DNA of 64,000 nt, from contig CAWUHX010000101.1 in NCBI GenBank assembly GCA_963922205.1, positions 577,001-641,000 of the forward strand, written 5' to 3'. Origin of the DNA: Romanomermis culicivorax (lineage: Eukaryota; Nematoda; Enoplea; Mermithida; Mermithidae). Below, one piece after another: positions 45,966 through 57,339 of the stretch. Each line of letters opens with the position of its first letter. The stretch's first letter is position 1. Position numbers and translations under genes: made by a program. A model generated the notes under the pieces. It was not told the DNA's origin, made no database searches, and saw only the letters and a program-made list of their open reading frames with translations.

Positions 45966-47080
45966 AGAGGCCCGAAACGTTTGTTCCAAAGGCGCAACAA
46001 ATTTTTTTCTACTTATACTGAAAACTCCGGAAATAGTTTAAACCAAAACTTTGATGAGAATAAATATACTTACCCAATTTTAGCTACATACGTTTAAGAC
46101 ATTTTTGTAAAAATCGTGCCCAACAAAATATTCTTCAACTGACCATCTCAGTGAGAGAAGAAAAAACTGTGCATTAAATTAATTTATAACGCATATGACT
46201 CAGAAAGAAATAGAATGCCAAGATAATTTGATTAACTCTAAAACTATTCAGGAAGTTCTCACGTCGAAAATTGTGTAAATTTTCGGTGGAAATATTGTAA
46301 GTATCAATGATATCGATTTTTCTGTGTATTTAAATAAATGAATCGTTAAAAGTAAGAATCTCAGTTCTAATTCGACTGAATAAACAGAGGATATTTAGAA
46401 TTTCTTTTCATTCATTAGTCATTGACACTGAGAGTCTGTAAAGTTTGTTGCGTCGATTCATAATAATAATCTTGCAAAAAGTTCTTTCCAATTAGAGCTT
46501 CATTAATTTGATCATGATTTTTTAAAATATGAGTTCTGTATGTTGCTAAAGCTTGGAACTCTTTGAATGAAGATACGGTGTCTTCGAATTAGTGTAAAAT
46601 TTTTTTCAAACAATATATGTAAAATGCATTCTGACCTTTTTGATGATATGTAAGTTAATTTGCTACGATTATTCAGCTGTTACACTTTTCCGTTTATTTT
46701 GTATTGTATCACCATTAATTAATAGTTTATCTTATCTTGATGATGTTAAATAAATTCGGGCGAAACAGCAAAAATAATGAAAAAGTTTCGGTGCAAAGCG
46801 CCGAAAATTTCTAAGAATTTTGACATTAAAACGCTGAAAAATGAATTTGTCAACATATACTTCCTGGATAAGCGGTCTAATTATGCACCTGATTGATATA
46901 TTTTCCGTACCGGAACAAAATATAAAAATCATATCGAAAGCGTGCAACTTCAAACCCGCATGATATGAAAATCTACTTCTGAATGCACAAAATGCCTCGA
47001 AAATTTTGTGCACGAGGTCTAAAAACTGTAACCCTAGTTGTGGATTGACTTTTTTGATAACATACAATTATATCCATACA
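45966..47080 (-). repeat. R1 fragments, reversed
   Basis: 45966-46470 matches reversed 39640-40240 (GCATATGACTC, GAAATAGAATGCC, TTCACTCATTAGTC-like blocks). A hairpin at 46786-46806 (TTCGGTGCAAAGCGCCGAA) marks another R1 end. Intervening sequence is unassigned. Confidence 0.4.
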
Positions 47081-47845
47081 CGGGCGGGGCTAGGGGGGTA
47101 AACGCGCTTACCTGAGACCCTGGCCACTCCCTGCCCCAAAAAATTGTCAATCACCCCCCTAAACTTCTTTCAAGACTGTTTTTTTGATGATTTTTGCGCA
47201 TATTTTGTATGAAAAACAAACTTTCAGAACTATTTTTTCTTTTTTTTTGCTCACCCACGTTCCCTACCCTCTGGATGAAAAGTTCAAGGTCCCTACCCAC
47301 ATGGAGAATGCTTGCCGTGCATGTCTGTATACATCATTCTATAACTCTATGAAAAAGCCTGTATATTCCTGTTGAGAAGACTCGCGAGTCAAGAGATTTG
47401 ATTTTAGAGAATCTGTACGAACCAGAGGTCCCCAAGTTCCGATTTTTCACGTAGGGGTGAAGTTTAAAATTTGCAGAGGTAGCAGTGTTTTTTCTGCACC
47501 CGGTAGTGTATATAGCTAAATGTCCACTAAACACGTCATTTCGTCTCAAAATTAGGCAACCAGTAATCAGTTCTAAAGACTAATGGTAGGGGTAATGTCC
47601 TCATCATACCCCTCTCTATAGGGCGGTGTGATACGAACCCAGGTTTTAATTTGAAACTGGAATGTTTCAGAATGTGAATTTTGTGATAGAATAGTCTTGC
47701 GAAATTGCAAGATTGACTCTTAGTCCAGATTTCGAAAAGTGAGTTTTTGCTAGCCATGATTGTATGATTTGAAGTTTCAATCAATTGATTCAAGTAAAAA
47801 CTTACTACGATTTGCCATAACTTTAATTCTTTTTTTCTGTTTCAG
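47081..47845. other. UQCRB upstream region with a duplicated repeat block
   Basis: 47200-47340 resembles 52690-52830 (TTTTTTTTTGCTCACCC, AAAAGTTCAAGG, GAATGCTTGCCGTGCATGTC), an unclassified dispersed repeat. The UQCRB promoter and any 5' UTR exon should lie here, since the coding exon is preceded by a splice acceptor (TTTCTGTTTCAG ending at 47845), but I cannot place them. Confidence 0.4.
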
Positions 47846-47855
47846 CGGTCTGAAA

Positions 47856-50800
47856 ATGCCTGCGACGAATCCACACTTTATGAAATACTACAGCCATTTG
47901 AGCAAGATGAGGCAGCATATTCTAAAATTTTTCTGGCACAACGACCGTTTCCGAGAATACGGTATATGTTTTTAGACTGCATTGCTTTTTTACGCTCTAT
48001 GTGCGTAAAGCGTGAGTTGGGCTGATTTTCGCCCAAGGTCGAGGATGTCATCGATTGCCAAAATTTCAGTGGAAATCATACATGCAATTGGGGGGAGTTC
48101 TATGGGAACCCCCCCCCCCCCGGAAATCGTCGACCATATGGCTAGCCATTGGGCGACCTCCCCCCCAGGATTTTCCAATCCAATGGCTAGCCATATGGCA
48201 GCCGTAGGGACCCCCATACTTTTGGCCAGAAAAATGTCAATTTTATGATTAAAAATGTGAATTTTTGAACGAAAAATGGTGAAAAATCTGAATTTTCTTG
48301 GCGCTTCGCGCCATGGATACATTTTTTCGGTCTTTTTAGGGAAAAATTAATATTTTTCGGACTTTTTCGTGAAAAAATCGATTTTTTTCCTTGAGAGACC
48401 TCTCCCCAAAATTTTGGGTATAACTGACCCCCGGCCTCAAAAAAGTCGCCCAACCCCCCCCCCTATACCTCGGGGCTCCGTTACATGTATGGTGGAAATT
48501 ATACAAGGAAAAAATCCAGTTTTTCTCTTAAAGGTTAGGAATGTCTCAAAAAGCGGTAATTTATGTCTGAAAGCAATAATATGTTTATTTATTGTGGTAG
48601 CGCCGAAAACCGACATTTTCTTATCCAAAAACCATCTTCGTTTGCGAAAAGATTGTCATTTTTCAGTTTTTCGGTCAACAAAAATGGGGGTTCCTATGGC
48701 TCAACCATTTCAGTCATATTGTCAAATCTGAAGGGGCGGGAACACTATATGGCCCACGAATGAAGGAGATACTTATGGCAATACGCGTATATGCATGTTC
48801 CAAAAGCTTGCTTGTTATTGCGGGAAGTGTCATGAGAACCCCATAAAAGTTATATGATGACCCATTAACCATACATGTAATTGGGGGGGGGGGGAAGTGC
48901 TATGGGAACCCCCCCCCCCCCCTCCCCAGAAATCGTCGACCATGGGGCTAGCCATTGGGCGACCCCCCCCCCCAGGATTTTCCAATCCTATGGCTAGCCA
49001 TATGGTAGCCCTAGGGACCCCCATAGTTTTAGTCGGAAAAATACTGAAAAATGCTATTTTTTCCATGAAAAATGTCAATTTTTGAACAAAAAATGGTCAA
49101 AAACGTCAATTTTCTCGGCGCTCCGCGCCATAAGTGCATGTTTTATCATTTTTTAGACAAAAATTACTACTTTTCAAACCGGTTTTCGGACATTTTTCAT
49201 GGAAAAAAATCGAATTTTTTTCCTTCAGGGACCCCTCCCCCCAAAATTTTGGGAATTACTGACCCCCGGCCCCAAAAAAGTGCTCCAACCCCCCCCCCCC
49301 CCCCAGACCTCGGGGCTCCGTTGCATGTATGCCATTAACCCCTTCAAAATTCGCTAATCATATAATAAATATCCTCAAGATTCGCTCATCATATATAAAT
49401 ACTCAATTTTTCGGTCAAAATAGACATTTTTCTTCAAAAACGGTGCAAAATTTGGTGTTTCTTGCCATAGATACGTTTTTACTGTTTTTAAGACAACAAT
49501 TGTCATTTTTTGACTTTTTTCAAACAAAAAAACGATTTTTTTCTCAAAAAATTGAGATTTTTTGACTTTTTCTCAGAAAAAAGACATTTCTCCTCAAAAG
49601 AACCTTCATAATTTTGGGCAATCGATGACTCTCAGTCCAAAAAAAACCTGACTACGAAGCTCCGCTCCGTTACATGTATGTATGTCCAAAAGTTCGAACT
49701 TGGATGTAGTTTTAAATTCATTTTTCATCACACTTAAACGCACAGAACTTTGATTAAATTCAATTTTCTCGTAGGAATGCTTTATCACGATACTGCAAGC
49801 GATATTAATCCCATTGTCGAAGAAGCCATGAATCGCATGCCGGCGCATTTAATCGACGCTCGCCATGAGCGCACTATGCGCGCTTGCCTGCTCGATTTGA
49901 AAAACGATGTTTTGCCTCGCGATCAATGGACGAAATGGGAGGATGTAAAATTGAATATTAATTAGTTACCAATAATTTTTCAGTTTTAAAATCGATCAAA
50001 GTTCTGAAAAAAGATATATTCAAAATATTAGGTTCCCATTTCGTTAAAAAAGAACATTTCTTTCTAAAATGGTGAAATTTTTATACCTCTCCTATATTGG
50101 GGGGATCAGCAGATATGGAAAACCAGAAAATGTGGAAAAAACTGTGCGTGTGGAATCACGAAAAGTGAAGAACGTTAGCTCGGAGCAACTGTTCAATATT
50201 TCGTGGCATATCGATTCCGGTTCTGAAAATTACTGAACTTTACGATTTCAGTCCGATCCGGTATCTGTACAAAGCATATATATATATACAGGGCCGTATC
50301 CAGGAATTTTTGATAGGGGGGCGACTTCAAAAATATAGACAATTTTGAAGTGTCAAGAAAATATAGCGTAGTGTATGACTTTTCAGGTGTCTGCGGTTCG
50401 GCTTCACGTGTTATGGGCTCGGCTATAGGTGCTGCTATCGATTCATTTTGAGCCGTTCGTTTTGATGATTGAAAACCAAACTGTTCTAAGCTACGTTTCA
50501 TTATAATTTATAGTTGATATTTTTAAAATGCTACTCTGAAAAAATAATTTAATTTAAAGTTTTAGAATGAAAATTCAAGGATATTTGAATAGGTAATATG
50601 AACGTCAGTGTCACTAGTTTCCACCAACTGCTATTTATTACAACAAGGGCTGGAAAAAAATTTTTCATTACAACGACAGGGGGGCTACCGCCCCCCCCCC
50701 CGCCCCCCCTCTAAATACGGCCCTGTATATATATGTCGACATTTTATGGTATAAATACGATTTTCGTGCTAAACAAGCGTTATTTAGAATCTTCATACTT

Positions 50801-51227
50801 ATTTTTATTCTTCATTTCACTGTTTGTCAATCATAGATAGATTTTTCAAGTTGTACTTCAATACTCTCAAGAACACCTAACCTGAAATCGTCGACCATTT
50901 GGAGCCGTATGTGGCCGATTTTCTAACGATATAACTGGTTCCAAAATTTCAACCGGCTAATGTAAATTGAACAGATTTGAGCAATGTTGATTTCGTTCGC
51001 AAAATTTTTTGTTTTTTTCAATGCTGTTTCAATTTTTTTGATTCGAAAAAAACGGGAGAAAATTTTCCACGATCGTTTCAAACAATAGTCTTTTGTTCCA
51101 GGAAACGTATTACATGACGCCGTACATCAGGGAAGTGCAAGAAGAAATTCGTCAGCATACCTATTATAGAAGCAAACGCCCGTTTTGGTTCACTAAATAC
51201 CACTATGAAAAAATGGAACATTTATGA
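47856..51227 (+). CDS. UQCRB: Ubiquinol-cytochrome c reductase subunit QCR7/UQCRB, three coding exons
   Basis: 14-kDa-type matrix-side subunit of mitochondrial complex III, needed for assembly around cytochrome b. Exons 47856-47961, 49775-49944, 51102-51227; phases 1 and 0 agree and borders are GT..AG, giving 133 aa. Diagnostic segments: NDRFREYGMLYHD across intron 1, EEAMNRMPAHLIDARHERTM, LKNDVLPRDQWTKWED, and ETYYMTPYIREVQEEI. The order Arg-Met/Leu-Pro, Arg..Arg-Ala, Leu-Pro-x-x-Gln-Trp-Thr-Lys, Tyr-x-x-Pro-Tyr is that of UQCRB. It is about 20 residues longer than the vertebrate protein, with an extra basic-aromatic C-terminus (SKRPFWFTKYHYEKMEHL). ATG 47856 is just inside the exon; the upstream acceptor implies a 5' UTR exon. 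Confidence 0.93.
48077..48491. mobile_element. C-rich small DNA transposon, CATACATG ends (in UQCRB intron 1)
   Basis: 415 bp; ends CATACATGCAATTGGGGG and CTCCGTTACATGTATG; perfect 8-bp duplication GTGGAAAT (48069-48076, 48492-48499). The internal GC hairpin GGCGCTTCGCGCC lies at 48300-48312, with inverted ATATGGCTAGCCAT motifs near the left end. Confidence 0.85.
48870..49331. mobile_element. C-rich small DNA transposon, second copy in UQCRB intron 1
   Basis: 462 bp; ends CATACATGTAATTGGGGG and TCCGTTGCATGTATG; perfect 8-bp duplication CCATTAAC (48862-48869, 49332-49339). Hairpin variant GGCGCTCCGCGCC at 49117-49129. Same orientation as the copy at 48077. Confidence 0.85.
49340..49690. repeat. 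Truncated copy of the CATACATG family
   Basis: Ends CTCCGTTACATGTATG at about 49683 like the full copies, with a recognisable but decayed interior (TTTTTGACTTTTTTC tracts, CATAATTTTGGGCAA). The left end is lost. Lies in UQCRB intron 1, just before exon 2. Confidence 0.5.
50289..50725. mobile_element. hAT element in UQCRB intron 2
   Basis: 437 bp; ends CAGGGCCGTATCCAG and AAATACGGCCCTG; flanked by TATATATA on both sides (50281-50288, 50726-50733), consistent with an 8-bp hAT duplication, although the sequence is itself AT repeat. The minus strand holds an N-terminal transposase-like piece (from 50501) with MKRSLEQFGFQSSKR. Confidence 0.75.
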
Positions 51228-51326
51228 TCGAATATTTGTTTTTGCTATGGTAGCATTTTTTGGTAGTAAATTTCGATTTTAGAATTTCTGTTTTGAATTT
51301 GAGAATATGGTAGTTGAATTTTTTAT

Positions 51327-51332
51327 AATAAA
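51327..51332 (+). terminator. UQCRB polyadenylation signal
   Basis: AATAAA 100 bp after the TGA stop, on the coding strand. Confidence 0.6.
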
Positions 51333-51479
51333 AGTTTCGATAAATGTCCGCAGTATTGTTGCCTGCACGATTATCGTGATTTTACACGATAAAATTTTTG
51401 TGTTTTTGGATTGAAGTCAAAATGTTCTGAAAAACAGGAATTCTCTGGCAAATGTGACGCAAAAAGTACAAAAAAGTCG

Positions 51480-51765
51480 GCGGTATTCTGATCAAACTTG
51501 ACATATAACGGGGAGGTGGTCGGGGTGTCAGTAATTCCCTAAATTTTGGGGGAAGGGTGTCTCAAGGGAAAAAAATTCGGTATTTTCACGAAACAAGTCC
51601 AAAAAAATAGTATTTTTTCTTTAAAGACCGGAAAAATGTACTTGCCGAGAAGATTGACATTTTTGACCATTTTTTGTTCAAAAATTGACATTTTTCTGTA
51701 ATTTTTCGACTAAAAGTTTGGGGGTCCCAACGACTACCATATGGCTAGCCATTGTATGCATATAA
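51480..51765 (-). repeat. Fragment of the CATACATG family, reversed
   Basis: Contains GGGGGTCCCAACGACTACCA and ATATGGCTAGCCATTG in reversed order relative to 48077-48491, with the C-rich start and no intact terminal repeats. Confidence 0.5.
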
Positions 51766-51929
51766 TTGTCAAGAATTGAGCTGGACTGTTTGAAATCATG
51801 TTTCGAGGTAAATTTCGACGGGATACGATTGAAACCAAATTGATTGCATTTGGGAGAATAAGTCACATTCGGGCAGAGATGATCAATGTGATGATCAGTC
51901 AGAATCATTGGGGGGGGTAAACCCCCTAC

Positions 51930-52630
51930 CTGAGACTTGCTTAGACTTAGTTCCTCTTGCGCTGTTCGGCGCATTGGGCAGCAAGTTTGCTCCATCACTG
52001 AATTCACTTTGATGCCACGATATCGGCCTCTTCCCATGATATATCAAGCGCCCACAGATCTTGTACGAAGGTCCGTCGCCATGTGGTCCGAGAGCGGCCT
52101 TGTTTCCATCTTCCTCGCAGCGGCATCCATGTGATGGCACGTTTCGGGAGTTGCGAATCCTGTTGTCGTAAGGTATGCCCAGCAAATCGTAGCCGGCGTT
52201 CAGTCACAATGTCATTGAGGGGAGGGTGGCAGTTCTCTGGTGGATTTCTTCGTTTGTGATGTGGTCCTCGCATGAAACTCGCAGTATTTGCCGCTGCCAG
52301 TGTTGTTTGGCAACATTAAGCCTCTTCGCGATCCTTGCCCATGTCTTCCATGTTTCACAAGCGTAAATTGCAGTTGGGAGGACAGTGGTGTTGAGTAGAC
52401 GAATTCTTGTTTCTTTGTCGATCTTTGGGGTTAACCAAATCGGTTTAAGCCATTGAAAGACTGCTCCTGACTCCCCAATGTGACATGCTACATCATTGTT
52501 AACATCGTCAAAATGCTGCCCAAATAGCTGAATCTATCAACCTCCTCAATTCGCTGTTGGCCAATCATTCATTACGGAGTCCCTTGCTATAGCATATCCG
52601 ATTCTCATGATCTTTGTTCTAACTATTTCC
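51930..52630 (-). pseudogene. RTE-like LINE, C-terminal fragment
   Basis: Minus strand. Frame pieces give LNDIVTERRLRFAGHTLRQQ, KRAITWMPLRGRWKQGR, TTWRRTFVQDLWAL and ISWEEADIVASK. This is the conserved C-terminus (after RT) of a widespread non-LTR family, often annotated as craniofacial-development-like. The ending QEELSLSKSQVGGLPPP follows in another frame. Upstream, remnants such as RFSYLGSIL extend to about 52560. Several frameshifts and stops; 5' truncated. Confidence 0.8.
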
Positions 52631-52689
52631 ATTTATCCGGAGTCCAATCTTGGCTGCTTCTTTCTTCCAGACTTGTTGTGTCTTGCATA

Positions 52690-53040
52690 CTCTTCTTCAT
52701 ATGAAAAACAAGCTTGCGCAACTTTTTTTGTTTTTTTTGCTCGCCAACCCCAATCGATTAAAAGTCCAAGGACCTCCCACTGGAAAATTCTTGCCGTGAA
52801 TGTCTGATCAGAAAATCTGCTGGAAATCAGGCGCTTTGTGAAACACGTAATCAAAATTCGAAAATCAGGCTACCAAACTGGAAAGAACCTATCTCCCCTT
52901 GTCCAGGGAGGTTAAACACTTTATCGGTATGATCAAACCCCACAACGGTCAACGTTTCTTTAATTTATGAACTAACTAAAAAAATAACTGTCTAAATTTT
53001 TGTATTCAGAACACCGTTAACACTGTAAATTTATATTACT
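52690..53040. repeat. Unclassified repeat block, partner of 47200-47340
   Basis: Shares TTTTTTTTGCTCGCCAACCC, AAAAGTCCAAGG and TTGCCGTGAATGTCTG with the block upstream of UQCRB. Both copies sit shortly upstream of a host gene's first coding exon. No ORF supported. Confidence 0.45.
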
Positions 53041-53075
53041 TAAGATCATTGATTGTTACAGAATATTTTTCAGGC

Positions 53076-55677
53076 ATGTTATTGACGTCCAGTTCGAAAA
53101 AGCGTGAGAACCGAAGTGAGTAGGAAGTATATTAAAATTTTTCAAAAAAGTTAAAATTTCAATCGTGAGGGTATACTGTGTCTATAGTTCAAGGTTCACG
53201 TGATCTTGAAATATGCGACTGCTACAGTATGTTTCTCTATAGAATTATGATCTTGCGGATCAACTTTGCTTAAATTCCAATCTGCAAATTTTTTCATACG
53301 TCAGGCGTCAAATTGAGAGACGACAACGAAAATCGACGAACTTTGGACGACGCCGGTCGCGATAGACGATTGAAAAAACAGCTAGAAGCTTTAGAACAAG
53401 ATAATTTTCAGGAGGATCCGCACGCCAGTTTGACTTCGTGGCACAAGAAAATCCCAAAATTCGACGAATCGCCGACCAATACTCCGACTGATCGTAATTT
53501 AATTTCAATTTTTTTGGTTCTTTCTCGAATTCGAAATGCTAATTTTTGTAAACATCCTCAATTTTCAGATAAAAAACGGAATGATAAACGTAGAAGCGAA
53601 CAGGCTCGATCGACCAGATTCAGGAAAACGTTCCAACAGATTTTGGACGGGGAAGTAAGTTGCAGTTCTTTTTACACTACGTTAGAACTAGAGACCGGAT
53701 TTTTAGGTGCAAAAACTTGGCAGATTAGGTGCTTCGAAATGTGCAAAACAATTTCAATATGGGTGCAAAAAATCTCTTCATCTGACATAAGTCTAACTGA
53801 CACTAATTTTATTACAATCAACTTAGAGGGTAAAATGGCGTTTTTACTCTAATAAAAACTTCTTGAAATCTGTAATATTCATATGCTCAATATTTTCAAG
53901 GGTCAAATAAAGGTGCATAAGCATAACCATACATGCAACGAAGCCCCGAGGTCTGAGGGGTCGGGCGACTTTTTTGCGGCCGGGGTCAATGATTCCCCTA
54001 AATTTTAGAGGAGGGTCTCCGGAGGAAGAAAAATGCGATATTTTCACCAAGAAAGTCCGAAAAATGGTAATTTTTCTAAAAAAAAACCGGGAAAGATGGA
54101 TTTTCGGCACGAGACATTTTCAACCATTTCCTTTCAAAAATTAACATTTTTTGTCGAAAGATTGACTTTTTTAATATTTTTTCGACCAGGCATGGGGGTC
54201 CCTATGACCACCATATGGCTAGCCATAGGATTGGGACTTCTCGGGGGAGCTTCCTATAGCGCTTCCCCTCAATTACATGTATGCTGCATACAAAGTTTTC
54301 GAACGAATTTCATGATTTTTCAGTATCAAACAACTCCACATCAGGGTTTCGAAACTAGGCTTGAAGTAAACTTTTCCCTTGCAAGTCCATCCAGGCACTG
54401 CGCTGCATCTGTGTATATCTAATCTAACCATATCAATAAATGATAAAACCTGCTTATTTTGAAAATTTTGAGCGAAATAACAATTTTCAAAAAATTTTAA
54501 ATTAGGTGCAAATGGATCTCAGACCCAAAAAGGTGCAATCAACGTGCATACAAAAGTACCAGAAGCACTTTTTATTCGTAGCTGTAATTGGGGGGTTGGG
54601 GGAGGGCCACCCCCAACTTGGCCAACCCTATACCCAACCCCTCCCCCCAGTCTTCGGGTTACCCTCCCCCCCAACTGGTCGGACCTCTTACAGGTATGTT
54701 TTTATTCTTTTTTATATTTCTGAACGCGTGCACCTACAGTAACCCTGACATTTTTATGCTTCTTGAGCATCCTCGATTCAAAAAAATTTTTAGGTGCAGA
54801 ACATAGAAATCCGGTCTCTAGTTATAAGTATATTATCCTAAGGGCCCCCTATTCATACTTTTGCAAATCAAAGCTTTGACTAACTATGCTAAAAATCGAG
54901 ATATCATGATGGGAATACTGTCGTTGGATGAAGCTTGTCAAAATGATCTAGTTCAGAAAGCTATAAAACACTAGAAATCTATATTACCTTGAATTCAATA
55001 GAGATTTGGATGCGGTAGAACACGAAATTTTCAAAAATGAGGCTTTTATTGTAGAATATTTTTACTCAAAAAGTTAGTTGATTATGCTAAAAAAATTTAC
55101 TAGGTATTGTACATATGACGCATGGTTCAATAGAAAATTTGAAAAAATACGAAATCGTAGTTGCTTTCTACTTTTGAATTTTATAAAAACAGACTGGAAA
55201 CTTCAGTGATTTCTTAATTTTCAGGCTAAAAACGAAGACACAGCGGGCTATTTGAACGCGCAAGCGCCTCCGAGTTTGTTACCGGCTCGACATTTCTGCG
55301 CCGTTTGCGGCTTCCTTTCCGTTTATACGTGCGTGCGATGCGGGGCTAGATATTGTTCCCTGAAATGTTTAGCAGTGCATAAAGACACAAGGTTTGTTTT
55401 TTCCTGTGCATAAGTTTTGTCGAATTTTTCCTCAAAAAATGGTTGGATAATTAGATAAGTTTCATTTTTTTGTGCTGAAAATGCTATTTTTGAAAAAAAA
55501 TTTGATTAATTATACTGAGAATTTTTCGACAAGACACAAAAGTTTCATATTTTTTGATAAAGTTCCAAAAATATGCTTCTATATATCGCCATGGAAATCA
55601 ACACTTTCATCTTGTGTATTTATGAAAAATATTTCATAATTACTTTTCATTGCAGATGCCTCAAATGGACAGTTTAA
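53076..55677 (+). CDS. ZNHIT1: Zinc finger HIT domain-containing protein 1 (SRCAP/SWR1 subunit), five exons
   Basis: Nuclear subunit of the SRCAP/SWR1 remodeller, which deposits histone H2A.Z (yeast Vps71/Swc6). Exons 53076-53115, 53305-53493, 53569-53654, 55225-55391, 55656-55677; every border is GT..AG and phases agree (1, 1, 0, 2), giving 167 aa. Conserved features: RRLKKQLEALEQDNFQEDPH near the N-terminus, STRFRKTFQQIL in the middle, and the C-terminal HIT zinc finger with HFCAVCGFLSVYTCVRCGAR, YCSLKCLAVHKDT and the terminal CLKWTV. All seven Cys and the His of the zf-HIT pattern are present. The last exon is only 22 bp. Intron 3 (1,570 bp) has accumulated two small transposons and a MITE fragment. 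Confidence 0.96.
53928..54283. mobile_element. CATACATG-family transposon in ZNHIT1 intron 3
   Basis: 356 bp; ends CATACATGCAACG and AATTACATGTATG, reversed relative to the UQCRB-intron copies. Flanks AGCATAAC and CTGCATAC are similar but not a perfect 8-bp duplication. Internal GGGGTCCCTATGACCACCAT matches the family. Confidence 0.65.
54577..54698. mobile_element. CATACCTGTA-subfamily transposon in ZNHIT1 intron 3
   Basis: 122 bp; ends CGTAGCTGTAATTGGGGG and CTCTTACAGGTATG; perfect 8-bp duplication TTTTTATT (54569-54576, 54699-54706). The smallest copy of the family in the window. Confidence 0.75.
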
Positions 55678-55713
55678 CTTCGGTGGAATATAGTTTTTGT
55701 ATCATAATTTGTA

Positions 55714-55719
55714 AATAAA
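55714..55719 (+). terminator. ZNHIT1 polyadenylation signal
   Basis: AATAAA 37 bp after the TAA stop, followed by a GT-rich stretch (GTTGTGCGCTTTTC). Confidence 0.65.
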
Positions 55720-55739
55720 GTTTGATAAGATTTTTATAG

Positions 55740-57001
55740 TTGTGCGCTTTTCTTTATTTTTACGATCTGGACCTTAAAATATTCATTTTATTGTCGATAA
55801 TTATTTCGAAATGCTTTTTTAGAAGAAATTTAATTCATAGGTTCATAGTTGAAAGCTAGAGTGGGTCATGGTCCTACAGTAACCGGCACCTTGGCTCATG
55901 TTTTTGGGTCTTTTACTGTTCATTTTTCAAACTGGATATTGTGTACCGTAATGAATTCCACAACAATGAACCTAGAATTTCAGAAACTGATATGGAGTGC
56001 TCCGTGATTTAAGATTTTCGTGGTTAAGCAAATTTTTTTCGAAAAAGTCACATTCCTTAACCGACAGAAGAAAGATCAGATCATCAAATCTAGATAGCTT
56101 TTATAATGAGATGGTATTAGGTGATGTGCAGGTTCCTACACGAAAAATACAGCTGCTTCTCTGAGAAAACACACTTAGTCTATTTTTGGAATAAGTTGTC
56201 TGAACAGAATGAATTCTGTACCAGGCATCATTTCAGTAAGGGCGTGTCACCTTAAGTAAAATTGGGCGCCATGTCACATTAGATGAATTTGGACAATCAC
56301 ATTGATGGAAGGAAACCCATGCCATTTTGATAGAAAATACGGCCATGTCACTGTGAGTGACATGCTGTGACCCAGTTGGGTGGCTCGCTGGATTTCTACT
56401 TCGGGAACCTGACCCGGCTAGTAGTGACTATAGGAAGGCCTATAGAGTACCTTGGTGCCGTCCTAGGGTTCTGCTGTAGAGTAATGGACAACGCCGCCAG
56501 GTCAGCGGTGGCAATCCCTGGTCCCATTCAGTGAGAATGAAGGACAAGATCACTCGTGGAATGACCTAATGTAGGGGACCCGATTCTAAACCTAAATCCC
56601 CTTTTTGGCCCTAACCCAAGAGGTACAAGGGCTCCTCTAACTGAGGGGAATCTCAAGGGAAAGCCGACTCAGGAAAAAGTTCCCCAAAATACACCCTCAA
56701 CAACAATAATCCCCTGAGAAGACTTACCTAGTCCTGTTCTCAAATACGGTTCAGTGCCAGGACGGCGGGTCCCTGTGGATTCATGGGTTTTGTACAGCGG
56801 GAACGGAGGGTGACAGCGATCCGATTAGGTCGGCGCTGTGGGCGATGTGAATAGGTCGACGGGCGACGCAAACGGTCCAAGGGTGGAGCAATGGCAGGTA
56901 ACTAGGCGTGAGGGACGACAGGTAGATTCCTGGGTGAGAGTTAGGCGGCAGATGCAATATGGACACAATAAACGTATGCGAATTTATTGGTGTGAGAGTG
57001 A
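55740..57001. other. Intergenic; less AT-rich unclassified repeat from about 56330
   Basis: No gene recognised. From about 56330 the base composition rises in GC and the text (CCAGTTGGGTGGCTCGCTGG, GTAGGGGACCCGATTCT, AACCCAAGAGGTACAAGGG) looks like the untranslated part of a retroelement, but no ORF, LTR pair or tail supports a class. Confidence 0.35.
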
Positions 57002-57321
57002 GGGCCCTGTCATACTTCACCGCGCGGCGCCGGCCGGTACCGCACGGCGCCGGTTGTTCCATTCATACTAAAAAGCGGCGCCGGCCAAGTATGAATAGGT
57101 TTTTGTAATTTTTGCGGCGCCGCGTGGCGCCCTATCAGGTTTCAACTAAACCAATACACATTTTTTGAGAAGAGCAAAATCCAAAAGTAAAAAAGCGGCG
57201 CCACGAGGTACCGCGCGGCGAAGTATGACAAGCCACCGCGCGGCGCTGCTTTTTAGTATGAATAGAACAACCGGCGCCGGCCGGTACCGCGCAGCGCCGT
57301 GCGGTAAAGTATGACAGGGCC
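57002..57321. mobile_element. GC-rich Harbinger-type MITE
   Basis: 320 bp; ends GGGCCCTGTCATACTT and AAGTATGACAGGGCC; flanks TGA (56999-57001) and TTA (57322-57324) are one base off a TTA-type duplication. Packed with GGCGCCGGCC and CCGCGCGGCGCC palindromes, extremely GC-rich for this window. Ends resemble the Harbinger element at 12892. Confidence 0.7.
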
Positions 57322-57339
57322 TTAAGGCGGCGGATGCAA

